A DNA stretch of 64,000 bases from Xanthomonas sp. DAR 35659 (GCF_041242975.1 NZ_CP162488.1:5260001-5324000), one strand, 5' to 3'. Shown: positions 1 to 10,690, counted from the first letter of the stretch. Notes: generated by a model not told the origin, from the letters alone. Numbers and translations: made by a program.

Positions 1-24
1 CAGCTGGCGATTTTCATGAGGTAG
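1..24 (+). CDS. 3' tail of an upstream gene (partial)
   Basis: The first 24 bases can be read as the last seven codons (QLAIFMR) and a TAG stop of a gene entering from outside the window. This is too short to identify. It is listed because the next gene starts about 80 bp downstream on the same strand and the two could be co-transcribed. Confidence 0.25.
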   Translation, partial: QLAIFMR

Positions 25-102
25 GACGTAAGGCGCTTGCGCGCATGCGGGCAGTACGCAACATTGTGCCATCCCTGCCAGGTACCGTCGGCGCCTCACG
101 CC

Positions 103-1338
103 ATGACCGCGATCGCCCTGCTCGACGTCGCACACGATCCTCACCTCGTCGCAGACACCTTGCTGTCTGCGCCCGGGTCGGATCCCTCTGCCGACAAGCA
201 ATTATGGTTGCCCGCGCTGGGATACGTGCGCTCGGAATGGAGCGACACTTCAGGGCCTTTCCACCTCTCCAGGCTTGCGCGCAAAACCTTTGCGCTGCCG
301 AACCATTCTGGCATCGTGGCATTCGCCGGCAGTTGCAGCACCGCCTTCGCTTTGTGGGCGCAGTTGTCGGAGATGATCAAGCGCAACGCCGACTTCGATC
401 CCTGCTACCGAGTGGATGCGTACACGTTGCAATCTGCATTGAGGGCGCTTGGTCCGGCGGCGCAGACCATTTCCTTGCTCGGCATCCTCGTCGATGCGCA
501 AGGCGCACGTACGCCCTTCGTGCATGGCATGCATCGGGAAGTGACGACCGACCATTTCGGAACCTGCTTCGTCGCCGGGTCGGGAGCGGCGATGGTCGAA
601 CAGACGATCCTGGCTGCCGACCGAGCTTTTCCGCAGAGGGGCTGGCCGGCACGGGCACCGCTTACGCCTTGCGAGGATCTCGCCGAATGCCTCTCCGCCG
701 AAATGCTGTATCGCGAGGGCGCCCGCAACAATGGGCAGGCCCCGGGTAGCCCGATCGCCCTGGGCTGCGGTGGCTTCTACGAATGGTACACAGTGACCAC
801 GGTCGGCGTGCGCTGTCTCCAACCGCGGCTGGACCTGCATGTGCATGCCAATCGCGACGGTTTGGTCTTCGACAGGATCTATTTCGCCGAGCAGCATGAG
901 CTCTTGGATGCCTTGCAACTAGGGGTGCCGTCGCAGCGCTATTTTCTGGTGGTGATGAACCTGGGGTTGGAACCGATCAGGGTGGACCGGGCAGGGGCAG
1001 ACAGGCCGGGCTATGCGTTGCGACCGGATGCGAGTTGGCTGACGCTGCTGGAATCGGCGTTCAGCGACTACGACCGCGCAGCGGAACAGCGCACGCAACG
1101 CATGGAGGGTCCGCTTGACGATGCAACGATGGAACTCCTGTTCGCGCAGCCGCTCGAACTGCGTCGCATCCGCCTGCTACTGCGCATCGATGGCGAAGCC
1201 GGCTGCATCTCCGACCGTCTGGTGCGACCTGACACCGATCCGGCACTAGCTACGCTCCGCACCGAAGACGGCATACTGGTGGTAGACCTGGCTGCGCAGG
1301 TTACACAGAAGATCGCAAAGCGCGTCTGGGGCAACTAA
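103..1338 (+). CDS. Proteasome/HslV-like Ntn-hydrolase-fold protein
   Basis: The product is about 411 aa. Its N-terminus resembles bacterial 20S-type subunits: Met-Thr, then a hydrophobic strand and an Asp exactly 17 residues from the Thr (T2 counted as 1), as Asp17 in HslV. A later stretch, IVAFAGSCSTAFALWAQL, matches the HslV AGFAGGTADAFTL strand-turn-helix. Further on are FVAGSGAAMV and ALGCGGFYEW, which resemble proteasome GSG and CGG turns. The usual Lys33 position seems to be Arg (RLARK). Proteasome beta-type proteins are near 200 aa, so roughly 200 C-terminal residues are extra and unrecognised. ATG 103 was chosen because it puts Thr directly after Met; ATG 37 would add a 22-residue leader. 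Family membership is inferred by eye; peptidase activity is unproven. Confidence 0.55.
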   Translation: MTAIALLDVAHDPHLVADTLLSAPGSDPSADKQLWLPALGYVRSEWSDTSGPFHLSRLARKTFALPNHSGIVAFAGSCSTAFALWAQLSEMIKRNADFDPCYRVDAYTLQSALRALGPAAQTISLLGILVDAQGARTPFVHGMHREVTTDHFGTCFVAGSGAAMVEQTILAADRAFPQRGWPARAPLTPCEDLAECLSAEMLYREGARNNGQAPGSPIALGCGGFYEWYTVTTVGVRCLQPRLDLHVHANRDGLVFDRIYFAEQHELLDALQLGVPSQRYFLVVMNLGLEPIRVDRAGADRPGYALRPDASWLTLLESAFSDYDRAAEQRTQRMEGPLDDATMELLFAQPLELRRIRLLLRIDGEAGCISDRLVRPDTDPALATLRTEDGILVVDLAAQVTQKIAKRVWGN

Positions 1339-1358
1339 GCCACAGCCGGACTCCGCAC

Positions 1359-2795
1359 TCAGCGCACCAACAGGTTCAGCAGCCGCGCGATGCGCCGGTA
1401 CGGCGGCTTCAGCAGGTCGCTGCCGGCACGGCGCGACTGCCACAGGATCGGCAGGGCCTTGCTGAAGGCGTCGAAGCCGGCGCGGCCGTGGTAGGCGCCC
1501 ATGCCGCTGGGGCCGATGCCGCCGAACGGCAGCGCGTTGGCGGCGAAGTGCAGCAGGCTGTCGTTGACGGTGACGCCGCCGGCGATGGTGGCGTGCAGGA
1601 TCGCCTCGATCCGTGCGCGGTCGTGGCTGAAGGGGTACAGCGCCAGCGGTCGGTCGCGGCCGTTGATCTCGGCGATGGCCGCGTCCAGGGATCGGTAACC
1701 GCGCACCGGCAGGATCGGACCGAAGATTTCCTCCTGCATCAGCAAGGCGTCGTCGCCGGGCTGCAGCACCACGGTGGGCACGATCAGCCGCTCGCGCTCG
1801 GCGCGGTCGCGCGCCACCGTGGCCAGCTCGATGACCTCCAGGCCACGTGCGCGGGCATCGTCCAGGTAGCCGCGCAGGCGCCGGTACTGGCCCTCGTTGA
1901 CGATGCGGGTGTAGTCGCCGGCGTCGGCGAAATCGCCGTAGCGCGCCAGCACCTGCGCGCGCAGCGCCTGCACCAGCGCCGCCTCGCGGCCGGCGTCGAT
2001 CAGCACGTAGTCCGGGGCGATGCAGGTCTGCCCGCCGTTGAACCACTTGCCGGTGGCCAGGCGCGCGGCGGCCTGCTGCAGCGGGTAGTCGGCGCAGACG
2101 ATGGCCGGCGACTTGCCGCCCAGTTCCAGGGTCAGCGGGGTCAGGTTGGGCGCGGCCGCGGCCATCACCTTGCGCCCGACCGCGGTGGACCCGGTGAACA
2201 CCAGATGGTCCAGCGGCAGCGCGGCGAACGCGGATGCCACCTCGGCGCCGCCCAGCGCCACCGCCACCCGCTGCGGCGGGAACACCTCGGCCAGCAGCGA
2301 CTGCAGGAACTGCGCGGTGCGCGGGGTGTGTTCGGAGGGTTTCAGGTAGACGTGGTTGCCGGCGGCGATGGCCGTGGCCAGCGGGATCAGCGCTAGGTTG
2401 ACCGGATAGTTCCAAGGCGCGATCACCCCGACCACGCCGACCGGCACCGGCCGCACTTCCGCGCGCGCCGGCCACAGCCGCCAGCCGGCGCCGACCCGCT
2501 GCGGGCGCATCCAGCGTTTCAGATGGCGCAGCAGATGGTCGATCTCGCCCAGCACGGTCATGCCGTCGGCGAGCAGCGATTCGTGGCGCGAGCGATGGCC
2601 GAAATCGGCGGCGATGGCGTCGGCCATTTCCGGCAGGCGCCGTTTCAATGCCGCGCGCAGGCGCAGCAGATCGTCGCGGCGTTGCGCGCGGTCGGGCTTG
2701 GCCGCCTGCCAGGCCGCGCGCAGGCGCTGCAGCGTGGCGGGCAGATCGGCGAGCGGCATATCGGCGGCGCTGGAGGCCGGGTCGGAAATGGACAT
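1359..2795 (-). CDS. Coniferyl-aldehyde-dehydrogenase-type NAD(P)+ aldehyde dehydrogenase
   Basis: This 478-aa ALDH-superfamily enzyme would oxidise an aldehyde to its acid in the cytoplasm. Visible family features are PWNYP (Asn129, oxyanion hole), FTGSTAVGRKV (Rossmann turn, about 200-210), LELGGKSP with catalytic Glu224, and GGQTCIAPDY with nucleophile Cys258. The short N-terminus and the GGQTCIAPDY variant are typical of the coniferyl aldehyde dehydrogenase (CalB-like) subgroup used on lignin-derived aldehydes. The exact substrate is inference; a fatty-aldehyde role is possible. The start at 2795 gives MSISDPASS and the expected length. The open frame continues upstream to 3137, but that extension is low-complexity and unlike the family. 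It converges on the Ntn-like gene with a 20-bp gap. Confidence 0.85.
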   Translation of the reverse strand: MSISDPASSAADMPLADLPATLQRLRAAWQAAKPDRAQRRDDLLRLRAALKRRLPEMADAIAADFGHRSRHESLLADGMTVLGEIDHLLRHLKRWMRPQRVGAGWRLWPARAEVRPVPVGVVGVIAPWNYPVNLALIPLATAIAAGNHVYLKPSEHTPRTAQFLQSLLAEVFPPQRVAVALGGAEVASAFAALPLDHLVFTGSTAVGRKVMAAAAPNLTPLTLELGGKSPAIVCADYPLQQAAARLATGKWFNGGQTCIAPDYVLIDAGREAALVQALRAQVLARYGDFADAGDYTRIVNEGQYRRLRGYLDDARARGLEVIELATVARDRAERERLIVPTVVLQPGDDALLMQEEIFGPILPVRGYRSLDAAIAEINGRDRPLALYPFSHDRARIEAILHATIAGGVTVNDSLLHFAANALPFGGIGPSGMGAYHGRAGFDAFSKALPILWQSRRAGSDLLKPPYRRIARLLNLLVR

Positions 2796-3221
2796 GCGCG
2801 CACTATACGATGCCGGCGTATGGCGCGATGCGGGTGGTGCAAGAGAGGCTGTGGCGCTGGCAGCAAGCCAGCGTGAGAGCGTTGGCGCAGGCGCCCGAGG
2901 GTTTGCCTCGTCGCGACTGAAGGGCACCTCTGGTAGCTCCCAAAAAGCTCCAACTAGGCATTCGCAAGTGACTGATGTGCTTAGCGCGCAGTTCTTGAAA
3001 TCGAGGCTATTGGAGGTGCAGTGGGTCGCTCCTACCTGGGGCCGCTCGGCTTGCTGCGGCTGTCCGAACTCAAGGCGTCCGAATGCGTGACGCCGTCCAT
3101 TCTGCGCGCGCTTCGATCCCCTGCCCCCAGCGGGCATGGCTTGCGCCGAGTCGGGGTGTCGCGGCTGAAGCCGCTCCTACAGGGTGCGCTTACGCCATCG
3201 CAGATGTGGGTGCTGCAGCGG
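2796..3221. other. Non-coding gap between ALDH and nucleotidase genes
   Basis: No credible gene is seen in this 426-bp gap. It holds the ALDH promoter side and, toward the nucleotidase end, one copy of the dispersed 25-bp repeat. The overlapping reading frames here are shadows rich in Arg, Ala and Ser. Confidence 0.5.
3158..3182. repeat. REP-like repeat, single copy
   Basis: A 25-bp unit built around GCGGCTGAAGCCGCTCC. It is identical to both arms of the repeat pair at 10343-10431. It lies just downstream of the nucleotidase gene stop, a usual place for REP elements. Confidence 0.7.
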
Positions 3222-3902
3222 TCATTGCTCGTCGAGCAACCATGCCTGCAGCTGCGCCAGCGTCGCCACTTCGTGGTGCGGCACGATGCCGTCCGGCGCA
3301 GGCAGGCCATGTGCGTTGAACCAGCAGGTGTGCAGCCCCGCGGCCAGGCCGCCGGCGATGTCGGCGTGCGGGTTGTCGCCGACCATCAGCACCTGCGCGC
3401 GCGGCGGGTCGCCCAGCTGCGCCAGGGCATGCGCGAAGATGCCCGGATGCGGCTTGGCGTGGCCGATCTGTTCGGAGATGGCGACCACCTCGAAGCGGTC
3501 GTGCAGGCCGGTGCGCATGAGGCGTGCCTGCTGCAGCGCGGTGAAGCCGTTGGTGACCAGGCCCAGCCGCGCATGCCCGCGCAGCGCGTCGAGCAACGCC
3601 ACCGCGCCGTCCAGCGGCACGCACAGCTCGGCCATCGCCGCCAGGAACGCGGCGTTCAACGTCTCCGGCGTGGTCTGCAGCCGCTGCCCCCACTCGGCGA
3701 AGCGGCGCTGCTGCAACTGCAACGCGGTGATCGCGCCGTTCTGGTACTGCAGCCACAACGGCCGGTTGAGCGCGGTGTACTCGGCGTAGTCCTGCTCGGC
3801 GAAGGTCACCCCGTAGCCGGCGAACATGCGTTGCAGGCCGGCATAGGCATCGAAGTGGAACAGGGTGTCGTCGGCGTCGAACAGGATCCAGCGGTAGCGC
3901 AT
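3222..3902 (-). CDS. yjjG: HAD-family pyrimidine 5'-nucleotidase, YjjG type
   Basis: The 226-aa product is a haloacid-dehalogenase-superfamily phosphatase. Motif I is FDADDTLFHFD with nucleophile Asp9 and acid/base Asp11. Motif II is LVTNG, the motif III Lys lies in HAKPHPGIF, and motif IV is MVGDNPHADIAGG. The cap between motif I and II is helical and of YjjG length. YjjG enzymes dephosphorylate pyrimidine nucleoside monophosphates, including non-canonical ones, as house-cleaning. The ATG start gives the usual short lead to motif I. It lies downstream of a transporter gene but is separated from it by a hairpin, so it is probably its own unit. Confidence 0.85.
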   Translation of the reverse strand: MRYRWILFDADDTLFHFDAYAGLQRMFAGYGVTFAEQDYAEYTALNRPLWLQYQNGAITALQLQQRRFAEWGQRLQTTPETLNAAFLAAMAELCVPLDGAVALLDALRGHARLGLVTNGFTALQQARLMRTGLHDRFEVVAISEQIGHAKPHPGIFAHALAQLGDPPRAQVLMVGDNPHADIAGGLAAGLHTCWFNAHGLPAPDGIVPHHEVATLAQLQAWLLDEQ

Positions 3903-3978
3903 GCGGGGGCCGTGCGTGAGTGGGGCCGCGCAGTGTAGCCGCAGGCCGACGCCGGCGCTGCGGCGCGGGGCGCAAACG

Positions 3979-4006
3979 ACGACGCCGGCACACAGGCCGG
4001 CGTCGT
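3979..4006 (-). terminator. Hairpin after the MHS transporter gene
   Basis: A perfect 10-bp inverted repeat, ACGACGCCGG and CCGGCGTCGT, with an 8-nt loop, sits 32 bp past the transporter stop codon. Read on the minus strand it is followed by only a short T stretch (CGTTTGC), so it is a strong hairpin but a modest intrinsic terminator. Confidence 0.65.
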
Positions 4007-4038
4007 GCCGGATGCCTCCGGCGCAAGGGCGGGATCGC

Positions 4039-5697
4039 TTACTTGGTGATGTCCACGTTGCGGGTCTCGCGCAGGAACAGCGTGCCCAGCACCAGGGTCA
4101 TCAGCGCGATGCCGATCGGGTACCACAGGCCGTAGTAGATGTTGCCGGTACCGGCCACCAGGGCGAAGGAAATCGCCGGCAGGAAGCCGCCGAACCAACC
4201 GTTGCCGATGTGGTACGGCAGCGACATCGAGGTGTAGCGGATGCGGGTCGGGAACAGCTCGACCAGGAATGCGGCGATCGGGCCGTAGACCATGGTCACG
4301 TACAGCACCAGCACCCACAGCAGCAGGATGGTCATCGGGATGTTGATGCGCGCGGTGTCGGCCTTCTCCGGATAGCCGGCCGCAGTCAGCGCGCCCTTGA
4401 GTTCCTTGCCGAAGGCGGCGGCCTTGGGCTTGGCGTCGTCCTTGCTCAGCCCGGCGGCCTCGTACGAGGCGACCTGGCTGCCGCCGATGCGCACCTGCGC
4501 CAGCGACCCCGGCGCGGCCGGCTGCACTTCGTACGGCACGCCGGCCTTGGTCAGCGCGGCGGTGGCCACGTCGCAGGAACTGGTGAACTTGCGAACGCCG
4601 ACCGGATCGAACTGGAAGCTGCAGGTGCTCGGATCGGCGATCACCTGCGCCGGGGACGTGGCGCGCGCCTCCTCCACCGCGGGGTTGGCGAAGTGGGTGA
4701 TGCCCTTGAACAGCGGCATGTAGGTCACCGCCGCCAGCAGGCAGCCGAGCATGATGATCTTCTTGCGGCCGATGCGGTCCGACAGCCAGCCGAAGAACAG
4801 GAAGAACGGCGTGGCCAGGGCCAGTGCCGCGGCGATCAGCAGGTAGGACACGGTCGGGTCGACCTTGAGCGTGCTCTGCAGGAAGAACAGCGCATAGAAC
4901 TGGCCGCCGTACCAGACCACCGCCTGGCCAGCGGTCGCGCCGAGCAGCACGATCAGCATCAGCTTGAAGTTGCCGTCCTTGAGGCTGTCGCGGAACGGCT
5001 GCTTGGAGCCCTTGCCCTCGGCCTTCATCTGCTGGAACAGCGGCGATTCGCTCAGCTGCAGGCGGATCCACACCGATACGCCGAGCAGGATGATCGAACC
5101 CAGGAACGGGATGCGCCAGCCCCAGGCCTCGAACGCCTCGGTGCCCAGGGTCAACCGGCACGCCAGGATCACCAGCAGCGACAGGAACAGGCCCAGCGTG
5201 GCGGTGGTCTGGATGAAGCTGGTGTACAGGCCGCGCTTGTTCGCCGGCGCGTGTTCGGCGACGTAGGTCGCCGCGCCGCCGTACTCGCCGCCCATCGCCA
5301 GGCCCTGGGCCAGGCGCAGCACGATCAGGATCACCGGCGCCACCACGCCCCAGCTGTCGTAGTTGGGCAGCACGCCGACCAGGAAGGTGGAGATGCCCAT
5401 GATCAGGATGGTGACCAGGAACGTGTACTTGCGGCCGATGCGGTCGCCGAGGCTGCCGAAGAACGCGGCGCCGAACGGTCGCACGAAGAAGCCGGCGGCG
5501 AAGGCCAGCAGCGCGAAGATCATGCCGGTGGTCTCGTTGACCCCGCTGAAGAACTGCTTGGCGATGATCGCGGCAAGCGAGCCGTACAGGTAGAAGTCGT
5601 ACCACTCGAAGACCGTGCCCAGGCTGGAGGCGAAGATCACCTTCTTGTGGCCCTTGGTCAGGGGTTGGCCCGACGGGTTGATGGCGGTGCTGGACAT
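4039..5697 (-). CDS. MFS transporter, metabolite:H+ symporter (MHS/ProP-KgtP-like) family
   Basis: The 552-aa integral inner-membrane protein has two six-helix halves. Family signatures are ASSLGTVFEWYDFYLYG in helix 1, RPFGAAFFGSLGDRIGRK in the loop between helices 2 and 3, and RLAQGLAMGGEYGGAATYVAEH near helix 4, all typical of ProP, KgtP and ShiA relatives. An unusually long loop of about 110 residues (roughly 330-440, with two Cys) lies before the last two or three helices, longer than in the E. coli relatives. The gene is 129 bp downstream of a porin gene on the same strand, and both diverge from acs, so a small-organic-acid substrate is plausible but not shown. A hairpin follows the gene. 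Confidence 0.85.
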   Translation of the reverse strand: MSSTAINPSGQPLTKGHKKVIFASSLGTVFEWYDFYLYGSLAAIIAKQFFSGVNETTGMIFALLAFAAGFFVRPFGAAFFGSLGDRIGRKYTFLVTILIMGISTFLVGVLPNYDSWGVVAPVILIVLRLAQGLAMGGEYGGAATYVAEHAPANKRGLYTSFIQTTATLGLFLSLLVILACRLTLGTEAFEAWGWRIPFLGSIILLGVSVWIRLQLSESPLFQQMKAEGKGSKQPFRDSLKDGNFKLMLIVLLGATAGQAVVWYGGQFYALFFLQSTLKVDPTVSYLLIAAALALATPFFLFFGWLSDRIGRKKIIMLGCLLAAVTYMPLFKGITHFANPAVEEARATSPAQVIADPSTCSFQFDPVGVRKFTSSCDVATAALTKAGVPYEVQPAAPGSLAQVRIGGSQVASYEAAGLSKDDAKPKAAAFGKELKGALTAAGYPEKADTARINIPMTILLLWVLVLYVTMVYGPIAAFLVELFPTRIRYTSMSLPYHIGNGWFGGFLPAISFALVAGTGNIYYGLWYPIGIALMTLVLGTLFLRETRNVDITK

Positions 5698-5826
5698 AGG
5701 AAGCTCCCCTCCGAAGCGGGTGGTGTGGCGAGAATGGACGTGGTCCGGTGGCGCGGTCCGTCGCGAATGCGTGGCACGGCGGTGGCGGCGCGGCGCGCCC
5801 TCCCGGGCGCCGCGCCGGCCGCGGCC

Positions 5827-7233
5827 TCAGAAGCTGTACTTGGTGGTGAACTGCAGGCGGGTGATGTCGCCCTTGGCGCCGCTTTCGATCTCGCGCTTGC
5901 CGTACATCAGCTCGGCGCCGACATCGACCTTGGGCATCGGCGTGTAGAAGATGTTGCCGCGGATGCTCTGCACGGACTTGGTCACGCCCAGCCCGGTCAG
6001 CGCGGTGTCGTTGTCGTAGTCGCTGCGCGCGTAGATCAGGTTGGTGCGCAGCTTGGGCGAGAACGCGTGGCGCCAGCCGATGTAGCCGGCGATCACCCCG
6101 ACCGTGTCCAGGTCGCGGTCGGCGGCGTCGTAGACCGCGTTCTGGGCGATGCCCAGGCCGACGTAGCGGCCGATGCCCTCGCCGCCGCTGAGCTGGTAGA
6201 ACAGGCTGTCGCTGTCCCCGGCCACCCACTTGCCGCCCAGGGTCAGGCCGCCGGAGACCTTGCTGGCGTCGGCGCCGGTGGCGCGGTTGTCCACCTTCTG
6301 CTGGCCGATCAGGCCGCCGATGCCGAAGCTGCCCCAGTCGCCCTTCCAGCCGTAGCGCACGGTCAGGTCCGGCAGCGCGCCGCGGTCGGAACTGGCGGTG
6401 CTGACCACGCCGGCCGTGCTGCGGTTGTAGAGCGTTGTCTCCGGGTTCTCCAGGGCGATGCTGAAGCCGCCGTTGGTGTAGCGCACCTGCGCCTGCCGCA
6501 CGAAGATCACGCCGTCGGTGGGGCCGATGAAGTCGGCCGCCTCCGGCAGCGCCGCCGGGTCCATGAAGTTGGACCAGGTCTGGCCGGCCAGCCAGTGGTT
6601 CCAGTACATATAGGCGTGACGCAGCGTGGCGCCGTAGGTGTTGGTGGCGGTCTGGGTGCCCAGCGAGTTGCCGAAGAAATCCAGCTCCACCAGCGCGCCG
6701 GCCTTGTTGCCGCCCTCGGTGACGCTGTCCACGCCGAAATTGATGCGCGAGAACTTGGCGTGGGCGTTGTAGTCGGTGCCGGACTTGGCGCCGCCCACCG
6801 GGGTCTGCCCGGGCAGGTACAGCGCGCGGCCGGTGGCGTCGTCGGCGAGCTGGCCGTCGCCGGTGCGGGTGGCCAGGAAGTCGGCCTTGATGAAGCCGCC
6901 GACCTTGAACGTGGTGCCGGGCGTGGCGCCGGGGGTGATGGTGGTGACCTGGATCGGCGCCTTGCCGGCCGGCAGCGCCGGTTGCGCGGCCTGGCTGGAC
7001 TTCACCGCCGCGACCTCGGTCTGGGTCTGCGCGATCTGGCCCTGTTGCTGTTGCTGCGAGGACAGCAGCAACTGCACCTGCCGTTCCAGCTCGGCCACGC
7101 GGGCCTCCAGTGCCTGCTCCCGCGCCGACGGGGACTTGCCGCTCTGGGCGAAGGCCGCGCCGGGCGCGATCAGGGCGACGAACAGCGCAGCGGCCAGCGG
7201 GCCCCGTGCCAAGGATGCGATGCGGTGGCTCAT
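5827..7233 (-). CDS. DcaP-like outer-membrane porin
   Basis: This 468-aa exported protein has a signal peptide ending near AAFA-Q (about residue 29), then an N-terminal coiled coil with a Gln run (roughly 35-70). The beta-barrel follows, starting at FKVGGFIKADFLATR and ending in the aromatic C-terminus TKYSF typical of BAM substrates. A coiled coil ahead of a 16-stranded barrel is the DcaP arrangement, known for uptake of dicarboxylates and related small anions. It lies upstream of an MHS-family symporter gene on the same strand, giving an outer-plus-inner-membrane uptake pair. It is divergent from acetyl-CoA synthetase. The substrate is not determined. Confidence 0.8.
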   Translation of the reverse strand: MSHRIASLARGPLAAALFVALIAPGAAFAQSGKSPSAREQALEARVAELERQVQLLLSSQQQQQGQIAQTQTEVAAVKSSQAAQPALPAGKAPIQVTTITPGATPGTTFKVGGFIKADFLATRTGDGQLADDATGRALYLPGQTPVGGAKSGTDYNAHAKFSRINFGVDSVTEGGNKAGALVELDFFGNSLGTQTATNTYGATLRHAYMYWNHWLAGQTWSNFMDPAALPEAADFIGPTDGVIFVRQAQVRYTNGGFSIALENPETTLYNRSTAGVVSTASSDRGALPDLTVRYGWKGDWGSFGIGGLIGQQKVDNRATGADASKVSGGLTLGGKWVAGDSDSLFYQLSGGEGIGRYVGLGIAQNAVYDAADRDLDTVGVIAGYIGWRHAFSPKLRTNLIYARSDYDNDTALTGLGVTKSVQSIRGNIFYTPMPKVDVGAELMYGKREIESGAKGDITRLQFTTKYSF

Positions 7234-7448
7234 TACTCCCTCCCGAATAATGGATGTCCGCCGCGCGCAGGCACGGCTGGACGCAGGGTGCGCGCCGCGG
7301 CCGGCCGCGCCTATTGGCCATTAGTCGAACGCCGGCTGCGTTACGACCATCGTCTAAGGCCCGGTGCGTGCGCGCTTAACGGTGGATGCGGCACACTGGA
7401 CGATGACGCGCCGCCGCATGCGGCGCCCCGTTCATTGCAGAGGGAACC
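7234..7448. promoter_or_regulatory. Divergent porin/acs promoter region
   Basis: A 215-bp intergenic region separates the two divergent genes and must hold both promoters. The acs start is preceded by GAGGGAACC, a usable ribosome-binding site. No clear sigma-70 boxes stand out by eye. In relatives, acs is activated by a LuxR-type regulator of the CrbR/ErdR group, so a binding site is expected here. Confidence 0.45.
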
Positions 7449-9392
<1,944 letters not shown>

Positions 9393-9409
9393 CGCGCGAG
9401 ACATTCGTT

Positions 9410-9523
9410 CGGGAATGGGGAATGGAGAATCGGGAATGGGAAAAGCCGTTTCCCGATCGCTTCGTTTCCTCAGGCACCGACACGCCGCTTTTGCCGTTGC
9501 TATTCCCCATTCCCCACTCCCGG
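9410..9523. repeat. Imperfect inverted GGGAATGGGGAATGG repeat
   Basis: A purine-rich block (9410-9440, GGGAATGGGGAATGG followed by GAATCGGGAATGGG) is mirrored by TATTCCCCATTCCCCACTCC (from 9501). Together they fill the acs-regulator gap. Tandem GGGAATCGGGAAT-type blocks are common between Xanthomonas genes; a related one-sided block is at about 11295-11322. Confidence 0.65.
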
Positions 9524-9530
9524 CCTCACC

Positions 9531-10196
9531 ATGCCCACCCTGCTGATCGCCGACGACCATCCCCTGTTCCGCGAGGCGCTGCGCGGGGCGGTGCAGCGGG
9601 TGATGCCGGGCGTGCAGTTGTACGAGGCCGACAGCGTGGAAGCGTTGTATGCGCTGGCCGACCACCACGCCGATGCGGATCTGTTGCTGATGGACCTCAA
9701 CATGCCCGGCGCGCAGGGGTTCAGCGCGCTGGTGCATCTGCGCGCGCTGCATCCGCAGTTGCCGGTGGTGGTGGTGTCCGCGCGCGAGGAGCCGACGGTG
9801 ATGCGGCGCGCGCTGGACCACGGCGCGTTCGGCTTCATTCCCAAGTCGGCCGATTCGGACACCATCGGCCTGGCCCTGGGCACGGTGCTGGACGGCGAAT
9901 GCTGGGCGCCGCCGGAAGCGCACAACATGCCGCCCACCGACCGTGCCGAACGCGAGGTGGGCCAGCGCCTGCGCGAGCTCACCCCGCAGCAGTTCCGCGT
10001 GCTGCAGATGCTCGGCGCCGGCCGCCTCAACAAGCAGATCGCCTACGACCTGGGCGTGTCCGAGGCCACCATCAAGGCGCACGTCACCGCGATCCTGCGC
10101 AAGCTTGGCGTCACCAACCGCACCCAGGCCGTGCTGATGGCCGGCAAGCTGGCCATCGACAGCGACGGCATCGTGCTGCCGCTGGAAGAGGATTGA
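9531..10196 (+). CDS. LuxR/NarL-type response regulator, CrbR/ErdR-like
   Basis: The 221-aa protein has an N-terminal receiver domain with acidic pocket Asp8/Asp9, phosphoacceptor Asp55 (LLLMDLNMPG), and a conserved Lys in FGFIPKSAD. A C-terminal LuxR-type HTH follows (about 148-208), with ELTPQQFRVLQML and NKQIAYDLGVSEATIKAHVT. Regulators of this group sit beside acs and activate it in response to acetate, paired with an SLC5-type kinase (CrbS or MxtR). Such a kinase is encoded at 16764-20198. The pairing is inferred from family knowledge and proximity, not shown by the sequence. The start at 9531 gives a complete first beta strand (TLLIADDH). Confidence 0.85.
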   Translation: MPTLLIADDHPLFREALRGAVQRVMPGVQLYEADSVEALYALADHHADADLLLMDLNMPGAQGFSALVHLRALHPQLPVVVVSAREEPTVMRRALDHGAFGFIPKSADSDTIGLALGTVLDGECWAPPEAHNMPPTDRAEREVGQRLRELTPQQFRVLQMLGAGRLNKQIAYDLGVSEATIKAHVTAILRKLGVTNRTQAVLMAGKLAIDSDGIVLPLEED

Positions 10197-10342
10197 AGCC
10201 GCCGGCCTGGCGGATGCGTGGGCCGGGGTGTGGCGGCACGCGGCTCGATCGCGACGGGTAGGCTGAGGCCTGCGGCCATGCGTGGCGGTTTCGATCAAGC
10301 ATGTTCGCGTGGGTTCGCCGCTGTGGCATCCGTCGAGATTCG

Positions 10343-10431
10343 GTCGCGGCTGAAGCCGCTCCTACAGTGAAGCGTTTCAGTGCGACCTTTTCCCTGCAGC
10401 CTCCCCCTGTAGGAGCGGCTTCAGCCGCGAC
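10343..10431. repeat. Perfect REP-like inverted pair
   Basis: Two 25-bp arms (10343-10367 and 10407-10431) are exact reverse complements around a 39-nt spacer; each arm contains GCGGCTGAAGCCGCTCC. This is a BIME-like arrangement between the regulator gene and the mntP riboswitch. A single copy of the same unit is at 3158-3182 and a degenerate one at 26237-26256. Confidence 0.85.
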
Positions 10432-10545
10432 CACTGTTGATGCAGCACGCATCGCCGACACCGCCCATATAGCTGCGGCTATGAAAAAAAGCTGCAGGTT
10501 CGCGTGCGTTCCCGGTGTGTTCGCCGCTGTTGACCGCTGTTAGAC

Positions 10546-10690
10546 TGCGCGTCCCTTGGGGAGTAGCCTGCTGTCCGACTTGCGCGGACAGCGCCCGCAT
10601 CAACAGACTCGGCCGATGGCCGTGGTGCGGGCAGCCAGTCCGGTTGGCGAGACCAGCGGCGAGCTTGCGTGGCGAAAGCCGGGCGCGCGC
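10546..10690 (+). promoter_or_regulatory. yybP-ykoY (manganese) riboswitch
   Basis: The leader of mntP contains the two conserved elements of this class: TTGGGGAGTAGCC (about 10556-10568) and TTGGCGAGACC (about 10644-10654). They form the two loops that dock around Mn2+ in known structures, and are separated by GC-rich helix-forming sequence. Location directly ahead of a MntP exporter gene is the classic setting in Xanthomonas and E. coli. Mn2+ binding would raise mntP expression. The exact 3' boundary and expression platform are not resolved by eye. Confidence 0.85.

Noticed and set aside
3806..3902. Fusion of the nucleotidase to the long minus-strand frame 3806-7321
   Set aside because: The overlap is in another reading frame; the nucleotidase has its own ATG and motif I at the expected distance.
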